Of a stretch of DNA of 64,000 nucleotides, positions 49,745 to 59,445 are shown piece by piece. The DNA is from Garcia nutans (lineage: Eukaryota; Streptophyta; Magnoliopsida; Malpighiales; Euphorbiaceae). The stretch covers positions 620,001-684,000 of the forward strand of contig CANTUV010000072.1 in assembly GCA_947685225.1 (NCBI GenBank). Reading direction: 5' to 3'. Position 1 is the stretch's first letter. Each line of letters starts with the position of its first letter. Under the pieces are notes generated by a model, which was given only the letters and a program-made list of their open reading frames with translations, did no database searches and was not told the origin of the DNA. A program made the translations under genes and the position numbers.

Positions 49745-50943
49745 CTATGGTAGATGATAAGTATAACGTGCAAGCCAACTTTGCCTCAGCCGATCCAAGT
49801 AGGCTTCAGTCAAGCAAGGCATGTCTAAATTAGGAGTAAAGTTAGAATTACGAGGCTTAGCTCCATATTGACGGCCAAGTTGGCAAGGATCATAACATGT
49901 ACCTTGACGAAGAGCAGCAAGGGGAACATACATCAAATATATTCGCATGATGATATGAGAAATCTTCCACCAAGGTACCGACCAACAGATATTGACTTCA
50001 GCACGTGATTGGATCCAGTCAACCCAGTTAGCATATGAAGAAGCAGGATGGAGTAGTTTTATAGTGGAATGATGATGTGGCTGATATCTGGCAAAATCCA
50101 TGGATGGAGTATCAAGCAAGCAAAGACGCTCCTGAAGCCAAATCTATGAAGAAAGAATTAAATTGAAAAAAAAATGGTCCCTAAGTTGAAAACCTGCAAG
50201 GGCAGCTTAGGCAAAAATTAGGACAGCTCGCTAGTTTCGAAAACACATATGGGCAGACTAGGCAAAAATTAGAGCAATAAATAAAAGAAAAAAGAAAACC
50301 TAAACTGAAAACTTGAAAGGGCAGTTTAGGTAATTACCTGGAGCAGCAACGAACTCCCAGTCAGTCTCTTTGACAATCCTGATTTAAGTTGGTCTAACCC
50401 AACTAAAGTCTCGGCTAAGATCACAGGTACCGGCTACAAGCCTCCTTCCATTTGATCCATAATATCCAATACCCGTGAATCAATATCGCCGTCGAAAGAA
50501 ATAAGCAAGAATTGGCCAAGTAAGCAAAAACAAAGCATGTGTCCCCATGCCTTAGTAGGGGCCAAATGAGAGAGACAAAAGTCAATCGAAGGAGCAAGTA
50601 GAATTTTTTCACCTCTCATCAACCGAAGAACTTCGGGTTTTGGAATTTGAAATAACATCTGCATCTTCTGCTGAGTCTTGGAAATCAATGTGGGTAATGC
50701 CATTTGTTGATTATTTGGATATCCAAGGATGGCCTTAAATTCTTCAATCAAGGGACATATTTCAAAGCCATTAATTTTAAATACCCTAGAATCCGTATCC
50801 CAAAAGGAAGCCACGACATGTAAGAAGGAGTGGTCCAATTTAACATTTTGAAAATATTTTAAAACATCAAGTTTTGACCATGATGCTCGGTCATGGTTGA
50901 TGAATAAAGAAAAATTAAAATTGTTAAAAGGAGTTCTTTGCAT
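49745..50943 (-). pseudogene. Antisense DUF7745-like gene in Tat 3' region
   Basis: A two-exon gene antisense to the retrotransposon. The ATG at 50943 lies about 52 bp after a TATA box (51004-50995). Exon 1 (50943-50338, 202 codons) contains HVVASFWDTDSRVFKINGFE and CPLIEEFKAILGYP, like the plant DUF7745 family of unknown function. Exon 2 (50143-49745, 133 codons) begins IWLQERLCLLDTPSM and ends RYTYHLP at a TAA. Donor cag|gtaatt and acceptor catag fit and phases agree. One internal TAG (50436-50434) sits in GGL-stop-PVPVILAETL, where CAG is one step away. The intron contains hairpin array 2. Family assignment is from motif memory. Confidence 0.72.
50180..50330 (+). repeat. Three-hairpin array 2 with GNRA-type loops
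   Basis: Hairpins at 50180-50211, 50231-50262 and 50299-50330 repeat the plan of array 1. The first pairs cctaagttg/cagcttagg (one wobble) with inner cct/ggg and a GCAA loop. The third pairs cctaaactg/cagtttagg perfectly with inner ctt/ggg and a GAAA loop. The middle one has a 7-bp stem and a changed loop. All lie in the intron of the antisense DUF7745-like gene. Confidence 0.75.
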
Positions 50944-50994
50944 GGGAATGGAAAGAATTTTGGATTCTATATGAAATATGGCAATGAAAGGTGA

Positions 50995-51004
50995 TTTATA
51001 TAAA
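50995..51004 (-). promoter_or_regulatory. TATA box of antisense DUF7745-like gene
   Basis: tttatataaa, preceded by cc on the minus strand, lies 52 bases upstream of the ATG at 50943. The spacing fits a plant TATA box and a short 5' leader. Confidence 0.6.
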
Positions 51005-51273
51005 GGAAATAACCTTTTCCAAAAGGGAAAAGGAAAAGGTGATGGGAAAGAATAAGATAGTATGGCATAAGGAAAGGAATTAGCAACAATCCTTTACCGC
51101 GTTGAATTGGTTTCAGCAAATGGTGCGGCTGTGGGAAAAGAAATTGTGATTCACTGTTTATGATGTGAAAAAAAAAGTGGTGCAGCAAAAAAAAAAGAGT
51201 TACAGTAAAGATGGAAATTGTATTTTCTCATTATTGTACAATGTTTTACAATTGCTACAATATTTACACATCA

Positions 51274-53747
51274 CTAAGAGGGTGGTGGTAGGTCATTAAA
51301 TAAAGCCTTGAAAAAGTCATTGCCTGTTGGAGGAGGGGGCAAATCACTTGTCCCGAGTTTGCCCGAAGCGAAAGCACCAAAATCCGGTAAATTACTCATC
51401 CCGGGATCACCTGAAGCGGGAGCACCAAAATCCCTATTACCTTAAAGTTCTGATCCATCATGGTCCTCATCAGAAGCAGACGAAAGGATCTCATGGTCAT
51501 CAGTCTGGGGGCCTCTTGATGAAGAAGCGCGGGGATCCCTCATCCCCTGAAATTGGAAGTCTCGAAAATGTTGTTCGGATAGATGATATAAACTTTCAAA
51601 ATGAGAAGCCTGTTGATGACTTGCAGCCAACTCTTCTTGAAGTTTCCTATTCTGTTCTTCGAGCATACATAATCATGCATACATAAAGCATAAATTACCA
51701 TGAAATAAGAAACATACCAAGTAGTTCATATCAACGCATTGCGGATGAGATGGCATATCTGGCGGGCTAGAATGAGCAAATGAAGGGGCAGTAAAAGAAG
51801 GTCCAGCCTAATGATCAAATGAACCAATATCTTGTAACAATCATTAAAGAATTGAAAAAAGAAAGAAGCAGTTGCAAGGGAAAAATGGTAAAAGTTTTAC
51901 CTGAGAAGTACTAGCCCTGAGATGTGGAACAAACTCTCCTGCATCTCCGTGATGTTCCTCTTTGTCTCTACCCTCATTTTCTTCGAGAATCCCTCACACA
52001 CCAACAGGAGATACATTAAAGTTCAAGAGCCACCTTTGAATAAAATGGGCATAAAATCCATCGGGTGGATGAAGAAATGACTCAACACCATAACCGTACC
52101 GAGCCGGCCACCATGCATCCTCTGGCATCGACATAATATTTAAAGTATATTCTGGGACATGCATCGGAATCCTCCACCGCTCTGGACCGAGAAACCACTC
52201 ATAAACTCTCTCACCAAGAAACCAACCACCGGACACTGAGACAGCGATAACTCGGCAAGAATGTTGGAAAGATAATGCAGCCCTCATCAAAGGAGACCAG
52301 TTTGCTTGCTCTTCTAGGTTCCACCAGGCTAGATTCACCTGCAAAATAACATAAGGTAAGTAAATTTTCACATAAAATTTAAAGCATACTAATGTTGTTT
52401 TACCTGATCCCAGGTTAAGCAGCTCAACACAAAGTGATGAGTATGCACATGGCGAGAGCCTGGGATGTCTACATGATCTGACAACCAAAAATTTAATCTC
52501 GGATACCCGACCCTATCTCGAAAAATACCGGGTACCCTCACGAGGTTGTGTTCATATTCCCATACCTACAATAACAATAAAGATCACATTCACGCAAGAA
52601 AAGAGTGGAAATGACATTGGTAGAAGAAAGAATACCTCGACAACCGCCATCAAGCCGACAAAAGACTTCTTATTTCGGCAAAGTTTATCAAGACCATGGT
52701 AAAGACACGCGAGGCCAGCTTCACTCCTTCCAAAAGATGGTACCATTCTGAAATAAGAAAGGGCACTCAACACTGACAAGTGGATGGAGGATTCAGTGCT
52801 ACCTAAGATGGTCGACCCAAGCAGATATAATAAAAATCCTCGAGCATACTGTTTGGTCGTGTCTCTGCCAACCCGTCCTTCGTAGTTTATCCAATAACTA
52901 CAAATTGGCTCAATTTTTATCTTAAAAGGCCCTTTATATGATGGTTTCATACCAATCAATTCCTGAATTTCTTCAAAATTTAAAATATCATTGGTTAGAG
53001 AAACCGAAACACCATCAAATTGAAGCCTAGTTATAGTAGTAAAATTGACCGGACCAATTGTCATCTCTCCAATGGGCAAGTGAAAAGTGTGGGTTGTGTC
53101 CAACCATCGCTCTGCAAGCACCTGGACTACGCTCTGGTCTATCTGATATTCCTCGGATGGCAATTGTAAGATGAACTGCTCAAAGCCGCAATCTCGGATA
53201 ATCCGCCGTACCCGAGAAGGCACTACATCGTACCATTGTCGGGCTTTGTAAATACACCCTCCGGCCCAAACAATGCAATGATCATGCTAACACGGAGCCA
53301 GGTAAGTTAATACCCGGTAAGTACATATTATTCTATTTGTTTAAATTAATTTATTCTTCCAAAAATTTCTAAAAATAATAATAAAATAAAAATTAAAAAA
53401 TCAAAAAATAAAAAATAAAAAATAAAAAATAATAATAAAAATATAACAAAAAGAAAAAGAAAGGAAAAGAAAAAAAATAAACAAAAATCATAAATAATCA
53501 TAAATAAAAAATAAAAAATTAATAAACAATAATAATAACAAATAAAAAATAATAAAAAGAAGAAAGACGAAAAATCAAGAAAAAGAAAAGAAAAAATAAA
53601 AAAGGAAAAAATAATTACCTCACTCATTTGGTTCGAACTGTGATGGAGCGGCATCCCGGCTAGTATATCTATATTTTCATCTTAATGATGTCGAATAAAC
53701 TCCAATAACTCGGTATTAGAATGAGTCCCTGACCTCGAAGCATGCAT
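51274..53747 (-). pseudogene. Antisense plant mobile domain (PMD) gene in Tat 3' region
   Basis: A multi-exon gene antisense to the retrotransposon. Proposed exons: 53747-53619, 53286-52636, 52565-52404, 52338-51901, 51807-51718 and about 51667-51274. The first five have GT/AG borders and phase-0 joins; the last acceptor is unclear. PMD signatures: AERWLDTTHTFHLPIGEMTI (exon 2), GFLLYLLGSTIL, SALSYFRMVPSFGRSEAGLA, VWEYEHNLVRVPGI (exon 3) and VNLAWWNLEEQANWSPL (exon 4). The C-terminus has a coiled coil (EEQNRKLQEELAASHQQ) and a Pro-rich end. Stops interrupt exon 1 (TAA near 53684), exon 4 (TGA 51996) and exon 6 (TAA 51444). All are one C-to-T step from CAA or CGA. PMDs occur in host silencing factors (MAIL1/MAIN) and in transposons. 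A TATA box is at 53851-53843. Confidence 0.8.
53287..53618 (-). other. T-rich first intron of PMD gene
   Basis: On the plus strand this is a long aaaaat/aataata-rich stretch. On the antisense strand it is a T-rich intron with donor gag|gtaatt and acceptor gttag, and most plant introns are U-rich. The frame at 53346-53654 is a product of this composition. Confidence 0.55.
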
Positions 53748-53842
53748 TATTTTTAAAAAAATATGTGCTAAAATTGAAAGAAATTTGAGAGAATTATTAA
53801 ATTTGAAAGTTTTGCTGTGAATAAAATTGAAAGAATCAGCTC

Positions 53843-53851
53843 CTTTATATA
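53843..53851 (-). promoter_or_regulatory. TATA box of antisense PMD gene
   Basis: The minus strand reads ctatataaagg about 96 bases before the ATG at 53747, a good plant TATA box, immediately downstream (in gene orientation) of the ttactattcatgaatagtaa array. Confidence 0.65.
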
Positions 53852-53884
53852 GAGAAACGACAAGCAAAAAAACAAAAATTCAAA

Positions 53885-54085
53885 AGTAAGTTTACTGTTC
53901 ATGAATAGTAAACATTACTATTCATGAATAGAAAAATTTAATATTGATGAATAGTAAATTACTATTTATGAATAGTTACTATTTTCAATAGTAAATACTA
54001 TTTTCTACTATTTACGAATAATAAATTTACTATTTATGAATAGTAAATAGTGCATGAACAGTGACTACACAGTACATAAACAGTA
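53885..54085. repeat. Palindromic array ttactattcatgaatagtaa
   Basis: At least seven imperfect copies of a 20-bp self-complementary motif around attcatgaat, with variants such as ctgttcatgaatag, occur within 200 bp. The array sits 35-240 bp upstream of the PMD TATA box and could serve as its promoter region. Confidence 0.8.
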
Positions 54086-54204
54086 AATTCAATTATTCAC
54101 GTTAATTATTCAAATAATTACGTGTATATAAATATTTTTACACGCATGGGGCAAGAAGAAGATATATGCATAAAAATTAGCCAAACTTTTTGAAATAAAA
54201 ATTA

Positions 54205-54770
54205 TTAGCTCGGGTCCAGAATCCAAATTACTCTTAGGTCTAGAACCTAGAATTATTTCTAAGTCCAGAACTTAGCTCGGGTCCAGAACCCAAATTTTCC
54301 TTAGGTCCAGAACCTAGAATCTTTTCTGAGTCCAGAACTCGAATCGGGTCTAGAATCTAAATTTTCCTTAAGTCTAGAACTTAGCTCGGGTCCAGAACCC
54401 AAATTTTCCTTAGGTCCAGAACCTAAAATCTTTTCTGAGTCCAGAACTCGAATCGGGTCTATAACCCAAATTTTTCTTAAGTCCAGAACTTAGCTCGGGT
54501 CCAGAACTAAAATTTTCCTTAGGTCCAGAACCTAGAATTATCCTTGAGTCCAGAACTCGAATCGGGTCCATAACCCAAATTTTCCTTAAGTCCAGAACTT
54601 AGCTCGGGTCCAAAATCCAAATTACCCTTAGGTCTAGAACCTAAAATTATCATTGAGTCTAGAACTCGAATCGGGTCCAGAACCCAAATTTTCCTTAGGT
54701 CCAGAACCTAGAATTATCCTTGAGTCTAGAACTCGAACTGGGTCCAGAACCCAAAACCTCAACCCTCTCA
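54205..54770. repeat. 3'-UTR minisatellite of Tat element H
   Basis: Tandem units built from gctcgggtccagaacccaaa, ttttccttaggtccagaacc and gagtccagaactcgaatc make a composite period near 95 bp, repeated five to six times. It lies between the antisense genes and the polypurine tract. Tandem repeats in this position are a known trait of Tat/Ogre elements. A short similar repeat precedes the truncated E LTR at 37589-37690. Confidence 0.85.
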
Positions 54771-54823
54771 AAAATTAAGTCTTATTGCTTTTAATTCTCT
54801 TTCACTAAAGTCTCGGATCATTC

Positions 54824-54838
54824 AAGCAGGGGGCAAAC
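54824..54838 (+). promoter_or_regulatory. Polypurine tract of element H
   Basis: aagcagggggcaaac directly precedes the LTR start at 54839. It is the normal position for the plus-strand primer, marking the upstream sequence as the 3' end of an internal region. Confidence 0.75.
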
Positions 54839-57075
54839 TGTAGACCCTTAATTTTTGACCCATTCAGGTCCAATATATTTTAAATAGTCCAAAATAATTT
54901 TTGTGATGTCCAATATATTTTAATTAGTCCAAAATAATTTTTATTATCTTAATTAAATAATTTTTGCTTTAGTATCTAATTTTTATTAATAAAAAATAAA
55001 AATAAACAAATAAAAATCAAAAAATAAAAAATAAAAAATCGGCGACGGAAAAATCGTTGCCAAAAACTAGTGCGCGGGACGAATGGCTGTGGGCCATTTC
55101 ACCCGCAGGAATTTCCTGCCTGTAAAATGGCCCGCAGGCCAGCCCTTGCCCCTGTCGTAGCCAACTGCTGCAATTTATTTTTGCCAGCGCAATTTTTCCG
55201 CAACAGTTTCGCCAGCGAAATTTTTTCGAATTAAATTTTTCGGAAACCTAACGCAATTAGGTTTCGATTTCCTTTTCTTATCAATATTAGCTTCCGTGAA
55301 TAACTAGGAATGAACCATAAAGTTCTTCTATAAATAAGACCAAAAACAACACAAAAATGAAGGAAGAAATCAAAGGAGAAATTGATCAAAAATTGGATCC
55401 GAAACTAAGTAGGAAAGGCAGTGAATCAACTCAATTTCTTATTTTTTGAGAGAGTAGAAAAACAAATCAAGCAATTCAAAGGCAGCAAAGCTTGTCTTTG
55501 ACCTTGTTCATCCAAGAAGCTATTTTTGGTGTAACCTACGAACCAAGGTTTGAATTCTTAATTTCTTTTTATTTTTTCACAGAAGCTTAACCATATATTT
55601 GTTTCTTTTAACTCAAAAACTTAAGAACCCTAATTCACCTTTTAAGAAGTTTGAAAACCTTAATTCATTGCTTTATTTCCCAAAAAGTTTAAAGTTGTTA
55701 GTTTTGTGTCTTCAAAACCCCAAAACCAAAATTTGTTTTCCAAATATTCAAAACCCTAAATAGAGCTCTGTTTCTTTCCAAAAGCCCTAAAAACATCTTT
55801 TTTGCTTTTATAAACTTTAAATCGTTTTGTTTAATTTCATAAAACTTCATAAAATTATCAATTGTTTTTCCAAATTCTAAAAATTAACTCATTACCCGAA
55901 ACCCTAATTCAAAAATCCTAAAACCCTAATTCAATTCCAAAACTCAAAACAGTGAACCCTAACCCCTTTAAAACCTTAAATTCTAATTTTTTCTAAACCC
56001 TAATCCTTTAAAACTTTAAAAATCATATAAACACAAATGTTTAATTTTACACAGTAAGCTTAAAACATAATTCAATGAGTAACCGTAAGTCATAAATCTA
56101 AGTATTTTAAAGTGTCCAAACCCTAGTTTCATGATTTCACCATTCAAACACTAATTTAGTTAATCAAAGAACTTTATCAACCTTTTAAAACATAAAACCT
56201 TAATCTATTATAATTCCTTTAAAAACTCACAGTAGCCTAATTCCACAAATTTCAAAACCCTAAATACATGAAATAAAGAAACCTAAATGGAAACAGTAGC
56301 TATAATTTAGATTTTTATTTGCCTTATTCAATTCTATATTTGATTATGCTTTGATTTATTTTATATGCTTTAATTTATTTAAGCTCAATGCTTGGTTTAC
56401 TTAATTTATCATGGATGGATGTTTACTTTCTATTGATATTTAGTACCTTTGATGAATGATTTATTTATTATGAATGATTATTTACTTTTATCAATTTATT
56501 TAAATTTCCAAATGCTGTAAGAGGCATGTTTCCACTTGGTGGCTACCTCATTAGTTAAATATCATGTAATTTAAATTGTTTTTCTATTTTAGAACCAATG
56601 TAAAGGACATGTTTCTACCTTTCGGTGGGTGTCCTATTTGGGCATGGGATGTAAGGACATGTTTCCATCCTCGGATGGGTGTCCATTTATTTGTTTTGTT
56701 TGGACATTGTTTTGATTTTCAATATATCGATGCTTTATTTTAATTATTGTGTGTAATATGGATAATATTATTATATTTAAGAATTTTACAATATTAAGAC
56801 CTGTAAAGGAGGCCGGTTCCAACGAACCGGGCGTTGTGGGGGGTGCTGGGCCATTTCTCACCTTCCCCACATGTACCCAACTTTTCGAACCCATTAAGGG
56901 GTTAGGGATTCCTTAGGAATTGAGTCATCCACCCCTTTCTTTTTCCCAGCCCATCCGGGTGGTGACTCCATTTTCTCCGGACTTAGGTCTGTGTTCTCTA
57001 AGGCCGCGAGCCTAAATAGTGCCGAAGTCGCAAGAACCATTCCACCGGGAGTGGGGGCGAAAATCCCCGCTCACA
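54839..57075 (+). repeat. Tat/Ogre-type LTR shared by H and I
   Basis: It runs from tgtagacccttaatttttga to ccccgctcaca, 2237 bp, and looks complete. It is preceded by a polypurine tract and followed by a primer-binding site, so it acts as 3' LTR for H and 5' LTR for I. U3 contains an imperfect 20-bp hairpin at 55091-55133. A TATA box (ctataaat) lies at 55328-55335. Many aaccctaa phrases (55620-56240) resemble telomere repeats but are part of the LTR. Confidence 0.9.
55091..55133. repeat. Hairpin in shared Tat LTR U3
   Basis: gggccatttcacccgcagga (55091-55110) pairs with tcctgcctgtaaaatggccc (55114-55133) with three mismatches. It is at the same LTR place as the unrelated hairpins at 6395 and 44474. 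Confidence 0.75.
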
Positions 57076-57076
57076 G

Positions 57077-57095
57077 TGGCGACTCCACTGGGGAT
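57077..57095 (+). promoter_or_regulatory. Primer-binding site of element I
   Basis: tggcgactccactggggat lies one base after the LTR end. This is the form usual in Tat/Ogre elements, thought to pair with a tRNA-Arg. Confidence 0.85.
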
Positions 57096-57215
57096 AAGAT
57101 AAGTTGATTCCGTTGGTCTTTATATTATACTATTCTTTCTTATAATGATATTATCCATTGCATCATATTAGATTGCATTGTGTGCGTGAGTTAGGACGTC
57201 CGTGTTACCCGTGAT

Positions 57216-57413
57216 ATGTTATATAAGGGATACCATACTTTCACTCAAGATATGGAGATCGAGCATGGAATAACCACTCATAGCCTCGTACCATTTGGTA
57301 TATACTTGCTATGCGAACCTAAGCCTTGTTACCCAAAGACTAAAGCTCATGTAATTGGCCTAGTTACTTTCCTTAGGTTTTACCCCAAATGCATGTTGTT
57401 TGACTATGATTAA
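57216..57413 (+). other. Conserved leader ORF of element I
   Basis: A 65-codon frame in the gag leader closely matches the leader ORF of E (42402-42214), including MEIEHGITTHSLVPFGIYLL. It is either a short upstream ORF or conserved RNA leader sequence. The rest of the leader, to about 58160, is AT-rich and non-coding. Confidence 0.4.
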
Positions 57414-58162
57414 TTTATCTTGGCTTAAATCATGGCTTATTTGGTTTGTTCTTTTTCTAATATGACCTAAGTACATTTGTAAGCTCAAAATAAATATCTT
57501 CTTTAAAGTCCAAAAGACCAAAGCTATTTTCAAAACTTTTCAAGATGGTCTTTGGACATAAACTTTTCTAAAAAAAATCAAGAAATTCTTTTGCTCATGG
57601 CCCAAATACTAAGCCCAAAATCCATTTTTCTAAGATCTTTTTACAATGGGCCTAGAAACAGAATTGTTTTTATCCAACCTTTTCTTACAAAGAGCTTGCA
57701 AATTATTTAGGTCAATTAAGAAATACCAAAAATCAATTGTGAGCCTAATTTATACTAAGAATAATTAATCATGGGCTTGTTTCTGGCATGAACTATTAGT
57801 TACAATTTTCAAGTGTGAAATCTATCTATAATAAACCTCTTAATTTAGTTTTAATCTAATATAGTATAAAAGCTACATTAGTTGGATAAATGGGTTAAAA
57901 CCTAATTAATGGGAATTATTAGGATCTGATTTCCATTTTCGAAAATATAACTATTGGTTGAAACGTCCGAGGGAAATATTCAAAAACAAGGTACCCCATG
58001 TTGGTATTTTGTTAACCATATACCTAGGAAAAGAGACTCGCCATTCGTGTGTAGATGTTATAAGGTTGGAAGGAACGTCCTAATTATCTTTGTTTGTTAA
58101 TTGTTTGTGCATACATGCATACATTTGCATCTCATATCATTGATCCTCTCTGGCTCACAGCC

Positions 58163-59445
58163 ATGGATTACGACAGTTCAAAAGCTTACAACAATCCAAC
58201 CTACGCCGGAGACGAAGTATCTACAACAACTCAATCACTTGCTCACCAAAAATAATGAAGCCCGAACAAATTCTGAGAATGGTGGATGAAGCCCTTAATG
58301 CCAAAATGGTAGAAATAAAAGAGGCCCTAGCTGAGACCATGAAGAACCAATTGACTGCAATCTTAGAGAATCATACCAAGGCATCTGTTAGCACTAAGAA
58401 GCCAAAGGACAAAGGGAAGACTAAAGTTGGTGAAGTGGTTTTTGATGATGAAAAGGTGATCATTGATGATGATGATGATGATTGGGCTCAATACTACCAA
58501 GATGCTTAAGAGAAGAAAAAGGAACCGAAGATTGTTGAAAGATCAACTATGGAGAAGACTGAAACTTCTGATATTGAAAAGATGATTGTTGATTTAGAAA
58601 AGAAATTTGAGAAGAAGCTGAAAACTGAAGAAATGTCCGAAGTTGACAAATTATTTGAGCTAGATGAAGAAGTTCCATACAAGTTCAAGATTCCATCTTT
58701 CGTAAAGTTTGATGGAACTGGAAATCCTCATCTCCATGTGAAGCAATATATCACTGCCATGCAGTCCACCCGAGCTACTAAGGCTCAAACTCTAAGGTAC
58801 TTTATGCTCTCATTGGACCCAGTTGTCCAAAATTGGTTCAATACCTTAGATGATGGAACACAAAAGAGTTGGGATCTACTTTACAAAGCCTTCATCCAAC
58901 AATATGGATATAATGTTGAGATGGAAGTTACCTTAATGGAAGTGGAGTCCATTAGGCAAAGGTCGAATGAGAATTTTATAGATTATGTGAAGAGATGGAG
59001 AAACAAGGCCGCTTTGCTCAAGAAGAGACCCGATGAATCCGATCAAATAAGGATGATTATGAGAGGGGTGTTGCCTAGTCTCCGTGAAAGGATGTCTAAT
59101 ACACTCATCTGTGATTTCAAAGACCTTCTCCAAGCGGGTTTGCAAATTGAAGAATGGGAGAGACAGAAGAACCATTTTTCAACAAGAAGGAATGAGAAAG
59201 GGAACTATCAATCTGGTAGCCAAAGCATGCAAAAGGCAGTCAGTGTCAATGCTACTAACCAAGGAATGAGGAGACAATTTTCAGAATTGGGGAAACCGAT
59301 GTCTTGGGTTCTCAATAAGCTTCAAAGAAAGGGATTGCTGCAACCATTAAATCCTCGTCCTTTGCCTAACCCTCTCCCACCTAATTTCGACACTAAAGCA
59401 TTTTGTCAATATCACCAAATGCAAGGGCATGACACGGATAGATGA
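58163..59445 (+). pseudogene. Gag of Tat/Ogre-like element I
   Basis: The capsid protein probably starts MDYDSSKAYNNPTYAGDE at 58163, as in E, and shifts frame before the main frame at 58255. Visible: acidic block DDDDDDWAQYYQD, basic/acidic coil (EKMIVDLEKKFEKKLK), gag core (NENFIDYVKRWRNKAALL, RMIMRGVLPSLRERMSNTL) and CQYHQMQGHDTDR at the knuckle. In the main frame a TAA at 58507 replaces a CAA seen in E. A TGA at 59443 replaces the last knuckle Cys, after which the frame continues into the protease region. Gag and protease were thus one frame. Confidence 0.88.

Noticed and set aside
53346..53654. 102-codon Phe/Leu-rich minus-strand frame
   Set aside because: It is the T-rich first intron of the antisense PMD gene plus exon edge, not a membrane protein.
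51274..53747. PMD gene as a host gene rather than part of the retrotransposon
   Set aside because: It lies between a Tat integrase and its polypurine tract and LTR, no separate insertion borders are visible, and antisense ORFs are known there in Tat elements. A captured host gene is not excluded.
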